In this document: positions 1-6,088 of the stretch, in pieces
Layout: the number at the start of each line of letters is the position of its first letter
How positions within the stretch are numbered: position 1 is the first letter of the stretch
Assembly (NCBI GenBank): GCA_028293005.1
Contig: JAQGLH010000078.1
Location: forward strand, 1-12,175
Direction of reading: 5' to 3'
Length of the DNA: 12,175 bases
Source: Alphaproteobacteria bacterium
GTDB taxonomy: Bacteria; Pseudomonadota; Alphaproteobacteria; Sphingomonadales; Sphingomonadaceae
The notes under the pieces: model-generated
Told to the model about the DNA's origin: nothing
Database searches by the model: none
The model's input: the letters and a program-made list of their open reading frames with translations, nothing else
Program-made: the position numbers and the translations under genes

Positions 1-1016
1 TCCTTCTCGAAGTGGTTGCGGAACTCCTTGTAGGTGGTCGATCCGATACAACGGATCGTCCCGCCGGACAGCGCCGGCTTGAGGAGGTTGGACGCGTCCA
101 TCGCACCGCCGCTGGTCGCGCCGGCGCCGATCACGGTGTGGATCTCGTCGATGAACAGGATCGCGTCGGGAAGCTTCTCGAGCTCGGTCACGACCGCTTT
201 CAGCCGTTCCTCGAAGTCGCCGCGATAGCGGGTGCCGGCGAGCAGCGCGCCCATGTCGAGCGAGTAGATCACCGCCGGAAGCAGCACCTCGGGCACGTCG
301 CCTTCGATGATCTTGCGCGCAAGCCCTTCGGCGATCGCGGTCTTGCCGACGCCGGGATCGCCGACATAGAGCGGATTGTTCTTCGAGCGGCGGCACAGGA
401 TCTGGACCGTGCGGTCGACTTCGGTCGCGCGGCCGATCAGAGTATCGACGCGGCCGTTCTGCGCCATTTCGTTGAGGTTGACGGTGAACTGCTTGAGCGC
501 GCTCTCGTTCTTCTTCTTGCCTTCGTCCTTCGCGCTGTCGTCGGCGCCCTTGATCTCGGGAGTGTCGGACGTGGTTTCGCCCTTGCCGACGCCGTGGCTG
601 ATATAGCTCACCGCATCGAGCCGGCTCATGTCCTGCTGCTGAAGGAAGTAGACCGCATAGCTTTCGCGCTCGGAGAAGAGCGCTACGAGCACGTTGGCGC
701 CGGTCACTTCGTCGCGCCCCGAAGATTGGACGTGAAGAATGGCCCGCTGCACCACGCGCTGAAAGCCGCTGGTCGGGGATGGATCGGTTTCGCCCTCGAC
801 CTTGAGCGCTTCGAGCTCATTGTCGAGGTAGAGGCGGACGGCTTCGCGAAGCTCGGTCAGATCGACACCGCAGGCGGACATCACCTTGGACGCATGGGTG
901 TCTTCGATCAGCGCCAGCAGCAAATGCTCGAGCGTGGCATATTCGTGCCGGCGGCCGCTCGCTTCGGCGAGCGCCGTGTGGAGCGTCTGTTCGAGTTCGC
1001 GGGCAAATGACGGCAT
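1..1016 (-). CDS. clpA: ATP-dependent Clp protease ATP-binding subunit ClpA (N-terminal part)
   Basis: ClpA is the AAA+ unfoldase that threads substrates into the ClpP peptidase in the cytoplasm. The 338 visible codons hold the ClpN double repeat (residues about 1-145, including the EHLLLAL motif), a charged linker (about 146-175) and most of the first AAA+ module. In that module are Walker A GDPGVGKT at 219-226, the pore-loop motif GTRYRG at 261-266 and Walker B ILFIDE at 286-291. The start is ATG at 1016, preceded by a GGAGGAG ribosome site about 5 nt upstream. The reading frame stays open to the left edge, so the rest of D1, all of D2 and the C-terminus are outside the window. The linker is Lys/Glu/Asp-rich and low-complexity, as is normal. 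Family assignment is very secure; ClpB is excluded by the ClpA-type N domain and the lack of a coiled-coil middle domain at this point. The clpS adaptor gene is not immediately upstream. Confidence 0.96.
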   Translation of the reverse strand, partial: MPSFARELEQTLHTALAEASGRRHEYATLEHLLLALIEDTHASKVMSACGVDLTELREAVRLYLDNELEALKVEGETDPSPTSGFQRVVQRAILHVQSSGRDEVTGANVLVALFSERESYAVYFLQQQDMSRLDAVSYISHGVGKGETTSDTPEIKGADDSAKDEGKKKNESALKQFTVNLNEMAQNGRVDTLIGRATEVDRTVQILCRRSKNNPLYVGDPGVGKTAIAEGLARKIIEGDVPEVLLPAVIYSLDMGALLAGTRYRGDFEERLKAVVTELEKLPDAILFIDEIHTVIGAGATSGGAMDASNLLKPALSGGTIRCIGSTTYKEFRNHFEK

Positions 1017-1030
1017 TTCTTACTCCTCCA

Positions 1031-1094
1031 CGCCCGCGGTGCTCACGGGCGATTCAACCGCATTCGAGCCGGGAGTGTTCCCGACGGGCTCGAA
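1031..1094 (-). promoter_or_regulatory. clpA leader with two hairpins
   Basis: Upstream of the clpA ribosome site lie two inverted repeats. CGCCCG (1031-1036) pairs with CGGGCG (1046-1051). TTCGAGCC (1063-1070) pairs with GGCTCGAA (1087-1094), and nested inside the latter GGGA (1071-1074) pairs with TCCC (1079-1082), giving a 12-bp stem with a 4-nt bulge. They would fall in the clpA 5' untranslated region or overlap its promoter. They have no T-tract, so they are not intrinsic terminators. A role in control of clpA is inference only. Confidence 0.35.
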
Positions 1095-1248
1095 ATTGGC
1101 CCAGATTCAGTTCGCAAGCGCCTGTCCGCAAAGCCGGTTCCCATTTTTGCAGAAGAGCGCCCCAATACTAATGTCGTGGCCGATCGGCCCGGCATCAAGC
1201 AGGTAGTTAAATTAATTGGGGAAAACATGCTGTCCGTCCCAAGCGCCA
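1095..1248. other. Intergenic region upstream of clpA; palindromes but no gene
   Basis: I see no convincing gene here. The stretch holds a perfect 12-bp palindrome GGCCGATCGGCC (1178-1189), flanked by an inverted repeat CCCCAAT (1160-1166) / ATTGGGG (1215-1221) and an AT-rich patch TTAAATTAATT (about 1207-1217) that stands out from the GC-rich surroundings. It probably holds the clpA promoter (minus strand), but no clear -35/-10 pair could be chosen by eye. Confidence 0.3.
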
Positions 1249-1446
1249 TCATTTCTTGAATAGCGCATCGGCGCTTGCCCGGTGATTAACGGCAGCGGCA
1301 AGCTTCGATTGGACGCGGACTATCTCCGCTTCGAGGGTGGCGATGCGTTCTTCAAGCTCCTCGACCGACAGCGGGTCGAGATCCTGGCGAGCGAGCAGCA
1401 CCAGGGGATCTTTGGGCTTATCCGGAAACAGTTCATCCAGATCCAT
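1249..1446 (-). CDS. DUF1192 family small protein
   Basis: A 65-residue acidic protein of the DUF1192 family, widespread in Alphaproteobacteria and without an established function. The N-terminus MDLDELFPDKPKDP is the family signature; it leads into a conserved LDPLSVEELEERI segment and a single amphipathic helix (about residues 26-50), likely a short coiled coil (EELEERIATLEAEI). The start is the ATG at 1446 because homologues begin with this motif; an in-frame upstream extension lacks family similarity. A weak GGAG lies about 8-12 nt upstream. No signal peptide or membrane segment is visible, so it is cytoplasmic or binds a partner. It diverges from the quinone oxidoreductase gene with only 80 bp between starts. 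Identification is from recalled family features. Confidence 0.85.
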   Translation of the reverse strand: MDLDELFPDKPKDPLVLLARQDLDPLSVEELEERIATLEAEIVRVQSKLAAAVNHRASADALFKK

Positions 1447-1471
1447 CTCTGCAGACTCCACCCGCGCGATG

Positions 1472-1500
1472 CTTGTGTCAACAAGATCGCCGCATATATG
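1472..1500 (+). promoter_or_regulatory. Putative promoter/operator between DUF1192 and quinone oxidoreductase genes
   Basis: On the plus strand TTGTGT (1473-1478) and TATATG (1495-1500) are separated by 16 bp and would give a short leader of roughly 20 nt to the oxidoreductase start. The palindrome CTTGTGTCAACAAG (1472-1485; CTTGT/ACAAG arms) overlaps this -35. On the minus strand the same bases contain a consensus -35 TTGACA (1481 down to 1476) facing the DUF1192 gene, although no good -10 follows. A regulator bound at the palindrome could therefore affect both genes. This rests on sequence pattern only. Confidence 0.4.
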
Positions 1501-1526
1501 GCCGATTTCGAAAGGGGCGTGACCCA

Positions 1527-2552
1527 ATGACCACCCTGCCCGAAGAGACACCCGCAAAGCTGCCGCAGACGATGGTGGCGATCGATCCACAGCAACCGGG
1601 CGGGCCGGAGGTGCTCGTGGCGGTGGAGCGGCCGCTGCCTGCCGCCGGCGCGGGCGAGCTGCTGGTCAAGGTCGCCGCCGCTGGCGTCAACCGGCCCGAC
1701 CTCGCTCAACGGCTGGGTGCCTACCCGCCTCCGCCCGGCGCGCCGACCATTCCCGGGCTGGAGATCGCCGGCATCGTCGTCGCGGTAGGGGAGGGGGTCG
1801 ATGCCGCGATGCTCGGCAAGCCTGTCTGCGCGCTGGTTTCGGGCGGCGGCTATGCGCAATATTGCGTGGCGCCCGCCGGCCAATGTCTGCCGGTTCCCGA
1901 TGCGGTGAGCCTGATCGAAGCGGGCGCGATGCCCGAGACGCTCTACACCGTCTGGACGAATTTGTTCGACCGCGCCTATGCCGCCGAGGGCGAGACAGTG
2001 CTCGTCCACGGCGGGACGAGCGGCATCGGCACGATGGCGATCATGCTTGGCGGGCTGTTCGGGCTGAATGTGATCGTGACGGCAGGCTCCGACGAGAAAT
2101 GCGCCCGCGCGATCGAGATCGGGGCCGCCCATGCGATCAACTATCGCGAGCAGGATTTCGTGGACGAAGTCAAACGGTTGACCGGCGGAATTGGCGTCCA
2201 GGTCGTGATCGACATGGTCGGGGGCGACTATGTGCCGCGCAACATGGCGTGTTTGGCCGACGACGGTCGCCACGTCTCGATCGCCATCCCACGCGGCGGC
2301 AAGGCGGAAATACCCATCTGGGAGGTGATGCGCCGGCGGCTCACTCTCACCGGGTCGACGCTGCGGCCGCGCTCGCACGAGTATAAGGCACTGGTGACCG
2401 AGGAGATCGCGCGCAATGTCTGGCCGCACGTCGCCGCCGGCGAGCTCAAGCCGATCATCGACAGCGTCTTCCCGCTCGAACAAGCCGCCGACGCGCACCG
2501 CCGAATGGAAACGAGCGAGCACATCGGCAAGATCGTGCTGCAGGTGGCGTGA
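1527..2552 (+). CDS. NAD(P)H:quinone oxidoreductase, zinc-independent MDR family (PIG3-like)
   Basis: A 341-residue medium-chain dehydrogenase/reductase of the quinone oxidoreductase branch, which transfers hydride from NADPH to quinones or other enones in the cytoplasm. The N-terminal GroES-like domain (about 17-135) carries the branch motif AAGVNRPDLAQRLGAYPPPPG (51-71) and lacks the zinc-ligand set of alcohol dehydrogenases. The Rossmann domain has VHGGTSGIGTMA (160-171) at the nucleotide-binding turn and VVIDMVGG (226-233) at a later strand. The length matches the family (about 325-340 residues), and the last residues (HIGKIVLQV) are typical. ATG 1527 is chosen, with AAAGGGG about 10 nt upstream; a later in-frame ATG at 1572 would remove an unconserved 15-residue tail. 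It diverges from the DUF1192 gene. The closest described relatives are human TP53I3/PIG3-like proteins; the physiological substrate cannot be read from sequence. Confidence 0.93.
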   Translation: MTTLPEETPAKLPQTMVAIDPQQPGGPEVLVAVERPLPAAGAGELLVKVAAAGVNRPDLAQRLGAYPPPPGAPTIPGLEIAGIVVAVGEGVDAAMLGKPVCALVSGGGYAQYCVAPAGQCLPVPDAVSLIEAGAMPETLYTVWTNLFDRAYAAEGETVLVHGGTSGIGTMAIMLGGLFGLNVIVTAGSDEKCARAIEIGAAHAINYREQDFVDEVKRLTGGIGVQVVIDMVGGDYVPRNMACLADDGRHVSIAIPRGGKAEIPIWEVMRRRLTLTGSTLRPRSHEYKALVTEEIARNVWPHVAAGELKPIIDSVFPLEQAADAHRRMETSEHIGKIVLQVA

Positions 2553-2726
2553 GCATGGTTTTGGCCGCTAAACCCATCATCGTCATTCCCGCGAAAGCGC
2601 CGCCCCAGCGGCTGTATCGCGTGCGTGGGTGAAGGTGAAGGTGACGGAAGGACCGAAGGGGGCCATCACCGGCTTTGTGGCTCTCGCACATCCAGCTTCC
2701 CTTGTTGGCCGATCGCAGGAGCGAGC
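2553..2726 (+). repeat. GST leader containing a dispersed-repeat-like sequence
   Basis: This 174-bp gap contains CGTCATTCCCGCGAAAGCG (2581-2599), which resembles the common intergenic element of sphingomonads and other proteobacteria that reads TCATTCCCGCGAAAGCGGGAAT; here the second arm is absent or rewritten. Three hexamers GGTGAA/GGTGAA/GGTGAC follow (2628-2645). A 33-codon frame starting at GTG 2629 ends with TGA overlapping the GST start (ATGA). It looks more like repeat remnant than a conserved peptide. The repeat identity is recollection and needs a genome search. Confidence 0.35.
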
Positions 2727-3347
2727 ATGACCCAGCACCTCATCCTCCACGAAGATCCCGTCTCCGGCAATTGCTACAAGGTGCGGCTCACGGCGGCGCA
2801 TCTCGGCTTGCTGCTCGAGCGGCGGAGCTACGACATCCTGAAGGGCGAAACCCGCACGCCCGATTTCCTGCAGAACATCAACGCCAACGGCCGGATTCCG
2901 GTGCTGCAGATTGGGGAGCGGATGATGCCGGAGAGCAATGCGGCCTGCTTCTATCTCGCCGACGGTTCGCCGCTCATCCCGCAGGACCGGTTCGAGCGTG
3001 CAGGCATGCTGCGCTGGATGTTCTTCGAGCAATACAGCCACGAGCCCAATGTCGCGACGTTGCGCTTCTGGCTCTTTTATATCGGCGAGGGGCGGCTGAA
3101 CGACGCGCAGCGCAGCCAGCTCGGCGCCAAGCACGACGCGGGCGTTGCCGCGCTGGCGGTGATGGATCGCCATCTCGACGGCCGTGCTTTCTTTGTCGGC
3201 GAGCGGCTCAGCCTCGCCGACATCGCCTTGTTCGCCTATACGCATGTCGCGCCGGAGGGCGGCTTCGACCTCGCGCCGTTCGGCCATGTTCGTTCGTGGA
3301 TCGAGCGCGTCGCGGCGCAACCCGGGCACGTCGCGATGGCCGCGTGA
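2727..3347 (+). CDS. Glutathione S-transferase family protein
   Basis: A 206-residue cytosolic GST. The thioredoxin-like N-domain (about 3-80) carries PVSGNCYKVRL (11-21), which places Ser13/Cys16 near the glutathione thiol, a cis-proline in GRIPVL (P58), and the glutathione gamma-glutamyl-binding PES motif (68-70). The all-helical C-domain (about 88-200) has the N-capping box LSLADIALFAYTH (161-173), typical of the superfamily. Length is normal. ATG 2727 is preceded by AGGAG with 5-nt spacing, which fixes the start. It probably conjugates glutathione to electrophiles or reduces peroxides; the subgroup is not assignable with certainty (beta/theta-like). It lies 174 bp after the quinone oxidoreductase gene on the same strand, and both suit a detoxification role, but co-transcription is unproven. 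A terminator-like hairpin follows about 70 bp downstream. Confidence 0.93.
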   Translation: MTQHLILHEDPVSGNCYKVRLTAAHLGLLLERRSYDILKGETRTPDFLQNINANGRIPVLQIGERMMPESNAACFYLADGSPLIPQDRFERAGMLRWMFFEQYSHEPNVATLRFWLFYIGEGRLNDAQRSQLGAKHDAGVAALAVMDRHLDGRAFFVGERLSLADIALFAYTHVAPEGGFDLAPFGHVRSWIERVAAQPGHVAMAA

Positions 3348-3348
3348 C

Positions 3349-3376
3349 TTAATCGGGAAGCAAGCTCTGCTATCTT
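3349..3376 (+). promoter_or_regulatory. Possible trcR promoter with inverted repeat
   Basis: TATCTT (3371-3376) is a reasonable -10. TTAATC at 3349-3354 is a weak -35 with 16-bp spacing. The -10 is bracketed by an inverted repeat, AGCAAG (3359-3364) and CTTGCT (3374-3379), which could be an operator. A transcript from about 3383 would carry the hairpin at 3417-3438 in its leader. Low confidence because alphaproteobacterial -10 elements are poorly conserved. Confidence 0.25.
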
Positions 3377-3416
3377 GCTCTTGGCCGGCGGCTGCACTAA
3401 GTCTGGATGCGAAGAC

Positions 3417-3448
3417 GGCCGCTCCGGAAGGGGCGGCCCTTATTGTTT
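3417..3448 (+). terminator. Intrinsic-terminator-like hairpin in the trcR leader
   Basis: GGCCGCTCC (3417-3425) pairs with GGGGCGGCC (3430-3438) in a 9-bp stem with one T-G pair and a GGAA tetraloop, followed by the T-rich tract TTATTGTTT (3440-3448). This is the clearest intrinsic-terminator structure in the window. It could end the GST transcript, but it lies only 13 nt before the trcR start codon and directly abuts its ribosome site (GGAG 3451-3454), so it must be read through or bypassed if trcR is transcribed from upstream. Confidence 0.75.
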
Positions 3449-3461
3449 CTGGAGAAACCTC

Positions 3462-4160
3462 GTGGCCCAGCCGCTCATGCCTCATGCGACCGCTTCCTGG
3501 CTGGTCGACAATACTGCACTGACCTTCGAGCAGATCGCCGCTTTTTGCGGGCTGCACATCCTCGAGGTGCAGGCGATCGCCGACGACCCCGCCGCGACCA
3601 AGCTCACCGGCCGCGACCCCATTCGCGCCGGCGAGCTCACGCAGGAGGAGATCGAGCGCGGCCAGACCGACCCCGTGTACCGGCTGCTGATCCACAAGGA
3701 GCCCGACAAGGTCCGCCGCACCAAGGGGCCGCGCTACACGCCGGTCTCGAAGCGCCAGGACAAGCCCGATGGCATCGCCTGGATCATCCGCAACCACCCC
3801 GAGGTGTCCGACGGCCAGATCTCGAAGCTGATCGGCACGACGCGCACGACGATCGCAGCGATCCGCGACCGCACCCATTGGAACATCGCCAACATCCAGC
3901 CCAAGGATCCGGTGACGCTCGGCCTGTGCTCGCAGCGCGAGCTTGACGCGGTCGTCGCCAAGGCCGCCAAGGCCGCCGGCATCGAGGACACGCAGCAGGA
4001 CACGCGCCTCGCCGGCGATCGCGAGGCGTTGCTCGAGGAGCTCCGCCAGCAGCGCGACACCGCGATGCGCGAGGCCGAGGCCGCTCATGCCGCCGAGTTC
4101 GCACCCGAGGCCGAGGAAGCGCCCGCGGTCGAGGAAATCGTCGACCCGTTCAAGCGCTGA
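3462..4160 (+). CDS. trcR: DUF1013 family cell-cycle transcriptional regulator (TrcR-like)
   Basis: A 232-residue DUF1013 protein. The Caulobacter member TrcR is reported to associate with RNA polymerase and influence cell-cycle transcription; that role is transferred here by family. Residues about 8-48 form a first helix-turn-helix-like region ([19 protein letters not shown], then HILEVQAI). A second helix-turn-helix is at about 115-138 ([20 protein letters not shown]), preceded by the conserved [12 protein letters not shown]. The tail (about 180-232) is acidic, Ala/Glu-rich and probably disordered or helical. The GTG at 3462 is chosen because GGAG sits 7 nt upstream and [14 protein letters not shown] matches the family N-terminus; an ATG at 3477 is the alternative. 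It heads a plus-strand run with xseB, ispA and coaD, with 74 bp before xseB. No missing conserved part is evident. Confidence 0.9.
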   Translation: MAQPLMPHATASWLVDNTALTFEQIAAFCGLHILEVQAIADDPAATKLTGRDPIRAGELTQEEIERGQTDPVYRLLIHKEPDKVRRTKGPRYTPVSKRQDKPDGIAWIIRNHPEVSDGQISKLIGTTRTTIAAIRDRTHWNIANIQPKDPVTLGLCSQRELDAVVAKAAKAAGIEDTQQDTRLAGDREALLEELRQQRDTAMREAEAAHAAEFAPEAEEAPAVEEIVDPFKR

Positions 4161-4234
4161 ACGAAGCGGCCGAGCCGATCGGGGCGCCAAGCACACGCTT
4201 GACCCCCCGGATGCGCCAAGCCAAAGCTTGCTTC

Positions 4235-4483
4235 ATGTCCGAGCCGACCGATGCCATTTCCGAACTGTCGTTCGAAGCCGCGCTCAAGCGGCTCGAGGAG
4301 ATCGTGCGCAAACTCGAAAGCGGTGAGGCGTCGCTCGACGAGGCGATCACCCTCTACGCCGAGGGCGACCGCCTCAAGCAGCAATGCGAAGCGCGGCTGC
4401 AGGCGGCGCAGGCTCGGATCGACAAGATCCAGCTCGCCCGCGACGGAAGCCCGAACGGCACCACCGCCTTTGACGGCGAATGA
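4235..4483 (+). CDS. xseB: Exodeoxyribonuclease VII small subunit
   Basis: XseB is the small subunit of exonuclease VII, which degrades single-stranded DNA into oligonucleotides together with several copies per XseA. The 82-residue protein has the canonical [15 protein letters not shown] (10-24), [19 protein letters not shown] (27-45) and a helical hairpin ending in LDKI-like RIDKIQL (61-67). Size fits the family (about 70-90 residues). ATG 4235 is used, giving [17 protein letters not shown]; no strong ribosome site is present, and an in-frame ATG at 4211 would add eight residues. Its TGA (4481-4483) lies inside the ispA gene if ispA starts at TTG 4470, which suggests translational coupling. 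The xseB-ispA order is common in bacteria. The large subunit xseA is not in the window. Confidence 0.93.
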   Translation: MSEPTDAISELSFEAALKRLEEIVRKLESGEASLDEAITLYAEGDRLKQQCEARLQAAQARIDKIQLARDGSPNGTTAFDGE

Positions 4484-5390
4484 TGCGCTCGTGCGCGATG
4501 CGCTGCTCAACCTGAAGCCCGAGCTCGAGCAGATCAGCTCGGAAATCGATGACCTGTTCGACACGCTTCTCCCGACGCAGCCCGACACGCGTGCGACGCT
4601 GTACGAGGCGATGCGCTATGCCGCGATCGGCGGCGGCAAGCGGCTGCGCCCGTTGCTCGTCGTCGCTGCCTGCAGTCTGTTCCACGTCGACCGCTCCCGC
4701 GCGCTCCGCGTCGGCCTCGCGGTCGAATGCGTCCATGTCTATTCGCTCATCCACGACGATCTTCCGTGCATGGACGACGACGATCTGCGGCGTGGCAAGC
4801 CGACGCTCCATCGAGCCTATGACGAAAGCACGGCGGTGCTCGCCGGCGATTCGCTCCATGCGCTGGCATTCGAGATCGTCGCCGACGAGGCTACTCACGA
4901 GGATCCGTTCGTTCGGATCGAGCTGGTCGCCGAGCTCGCCCGCGCCGCCGGTCCCTCGGGCATGGCGGGCGGGCAGATGATGGACCTGATGGCGAGCAAG
5001 GCCGCGCTGGACCTCAATGCCGTGACGCGCCTCCAGCAGCTCAAGACCGGAGCGCTGATCGGCTTTTGCCTCGAGGCAGGCGCGATCATGGGCCGGGTGC
5101 CCCCCGAGGGCCGCAGCAGGCTGCGCGGCTATGCCCGCGACGTCGGCCTCGCCTTCCAGATCACCGACGACCTGCTCGATGCCGAGGGCGAGGAGGTCAA
5201 GACGGGAAAGAGGGTCAACAAGGATAAGGATGCCGGCAAGGAGACGTTCGTCTCGTTGCTCGGCGCCGCTCGGGCGCGGCAGCAATCCGAGCTTCTCGTG
5301 GACCAGGCAATCGAATATCTCCATAGTTTCGGCGCTGAAGCGGATCTGCTCCGCGCCATCGCCCGGTTCGCGATCGAACGCGATCATTAG
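4470..5390 (+). CDS. ispA: Farnesyl diphosphate synthase / short-chain polyprenyl synthetase
   Basis: IspA condenses IPP with DMAPP and GPP to make farnesyl diphosphate for ubiquinone, undecaprenol and carotenoid/hopanoid precursors. With the TTG start the protein is 306 residues. The family motifs are in order: GGGKRLRP (54-61), first Asp-rich motif [10 protein letters not shown] (96-105), GxxGQ-type [11 protein letters not shown] (162-172), KTGALI (192-197) and second Asp-rich motif FQITDDLLD (229-237). The two-residue insertion in the first Asp motif (DDLPCMDD) and the Tyr five residues before it (Y91) fit bacterial FPP synthases that stop at C15. The start is uncertain: TTG 4470 gives [12 protein letters not shown], overlapping xseB by 14 nt, and GTG 4491 gives 299 residues; neither has a clear ribosome site. 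coaD follows 31 bp later. Confidence 0.95.
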   Translation: MTANDALVRDALLNLKPELEQISSEIDDLFDTLLPTQPDTRATLYEAMRYAAIGGGKRLRPLLVVAACSLFHVDRSRALRVGLAVECVHVYSLIHDDLPCMDDDDLRRGKPTLHRAYDESTAVLAGDSLHALAFEIVADEATHEDPFVRIELVAELARAAGPSGMAGGQMMDLMASKAALDLNAVTRLQQLKTGALIGFCLEAGAIMGRVPPEGRSRLRGYARDVGLAFQITDDLLDAEGEEVKTGKRVNKDKDAGKETFVSLLGAARARQQSELLVDQAIEYLHSFGAEADLLRAIARFAIERDH

Positions 5391-5421
5391 GATGAGCCAT
5401 CAAGTGGGGGCAGGAGCTGAT

Positions 5422-5910
5422 ATGCGCACAGGTGTCTATCCCGGCACATTCGATCCGATCACCCTCGGCCATATGGATATCATCCGCCGCGGTGCGAAGC
5501 TTTGCGATCGGCTGGTGATCGGCGTCACCACCAACCCATCGAAATCGCCGATGTTCACGGTCGAGGAAAGGATTGCGATGGTGCGCCGCGAGATCGCCGA
5601 GATCGGCGGCGACATCGAGGTCGTAAGCTTCAACTCGCTGCTGATGAAGTTCGCGGAGGACAGCGGCGCATCGATGATCATCCGGGGGCTGCGCGCCGTT
5701 TCGGACTTTGAATATGAGTATCAGATGGCGGGCATGAACCAGCAGCTCAACGACCGTATCGAGACGGACTTCCTGATGGCCGACGTCTCGCTCCAGCCGA
5801 TCGCATCGCGTTTGGTCAAGGAGATCGCCCGCTATGACGGCGACATCCGCAAGTTCGTCACCCCGCCGGTTGCCGAAGAGGTGAGGGCGAAGGTCGAAAA
5901 CGGCGGCTAG
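5422..5910 (+). CDS. coaD: Pantetheine-phosphate adenylyltransferase
   Basis: CoaD transfers AMP from ATP to 4'-phosphopantetheine, making dephospho-CoA, the penultimate step of coenzyme A synthesis. The 162-residue protein has the nucleotidyltransferase fold motifs: YPGTFDPITLGHMD (6-19), which includes the TxGH nucleotide-binding motif, IIRGLRAVSDFEYE (86-99), and the ISSTLVR-equivalent PIASRLVKEIA (126-136). Length is typical. ATG 5422 is preceded by AGGAG at 5-nt spacing; an earlier in-frame ATG at 5392 has no ribosome site and adds an unconserved ten residues. It is the last gene of the plus-strand run trcR-xseB-ispA-coaD and converges on the monooxygenase gene. In E. coli the position after ispA is held by dxs, so the gene order differs here. 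Confidence 0.97.
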   Translation: MRTGVYPGTFDPITLGHMDIIRRGAKLCDRLVIGVTTNPSKSPMFTVEERIAMVRREIAEIGGDIEVVSFNSLLMKFAEDSGASMIIRGLRAVSDFEYEYQMAGMNQQLNDRIETDFLMADVSLQPIASRLVKEIARYDGDIRKFVTPPVAEEVRAKVENGG

Positions 5911-6088
5911 CTGGCACCTCAATCAGGAGGGGACGGCGTGTGTTGCACGCGGATCGCCCCCTGGCCACCCCTCGGTATGGGGGCAGGGGAGTAAGAAGCG
6001 GACCCCAGCCAGTCCTCTCTCTTGATGGAAAGAGTCGGGAGAGGGTGATCTCAGGGCAGGACCCGGGCCATCGGAAGACCGCGCCCCT
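5911..6088. repeat. Convergent intergenic region with three hairpins and a possible micro-ORF
   Basis: Three inverted repeats sit between the converging coaD and monooxygenase genes. GCGTG (5936-5940) pairs with CACGC (5946-5950). CCCCTG (5958-5963) pairs with CAGGGG (5984-5989), with nested CCCC/GGGG (5968-5971/5979-5982). A bulged stem CCTCTCTCTT...AAGAG...AGAGG spans 6014-6044 and resembles degraded CCTCTC...GAGAGG intergenic elements. None is followed by a T-tract, so they may act as rho-dependent or bidirectional 3'-end structures or be REP-like elements. An AGGAGG ribosome-site sequence (5925-5930) precedes GTG 5938, which opens an 18-codon frame ending with TAA 5992-5994. I regard that frame as unproven. 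Confidence 0.4.

Noticed and set aside
12..1010. A 332-codon plus-strand frame over clpA
   Set aside because: The minus strand encodes unmistakable ClpA with Walker A and B motifs; the plus frame is its antisense shadow.
1320..4196. Long open frames on the minus strand opposite the oxidoreductase, GST and trcR genes
   Set aside because: They are rich in Arg, His and Asp, match no family, and lie antisense to well-supported genes; such shadows are expected at this GC content.
6014..6044. Intrinsic terminator for coaD or the monooxygenase gene
   Set aside because: The stem is bulged and there is no T-tract on either strand.
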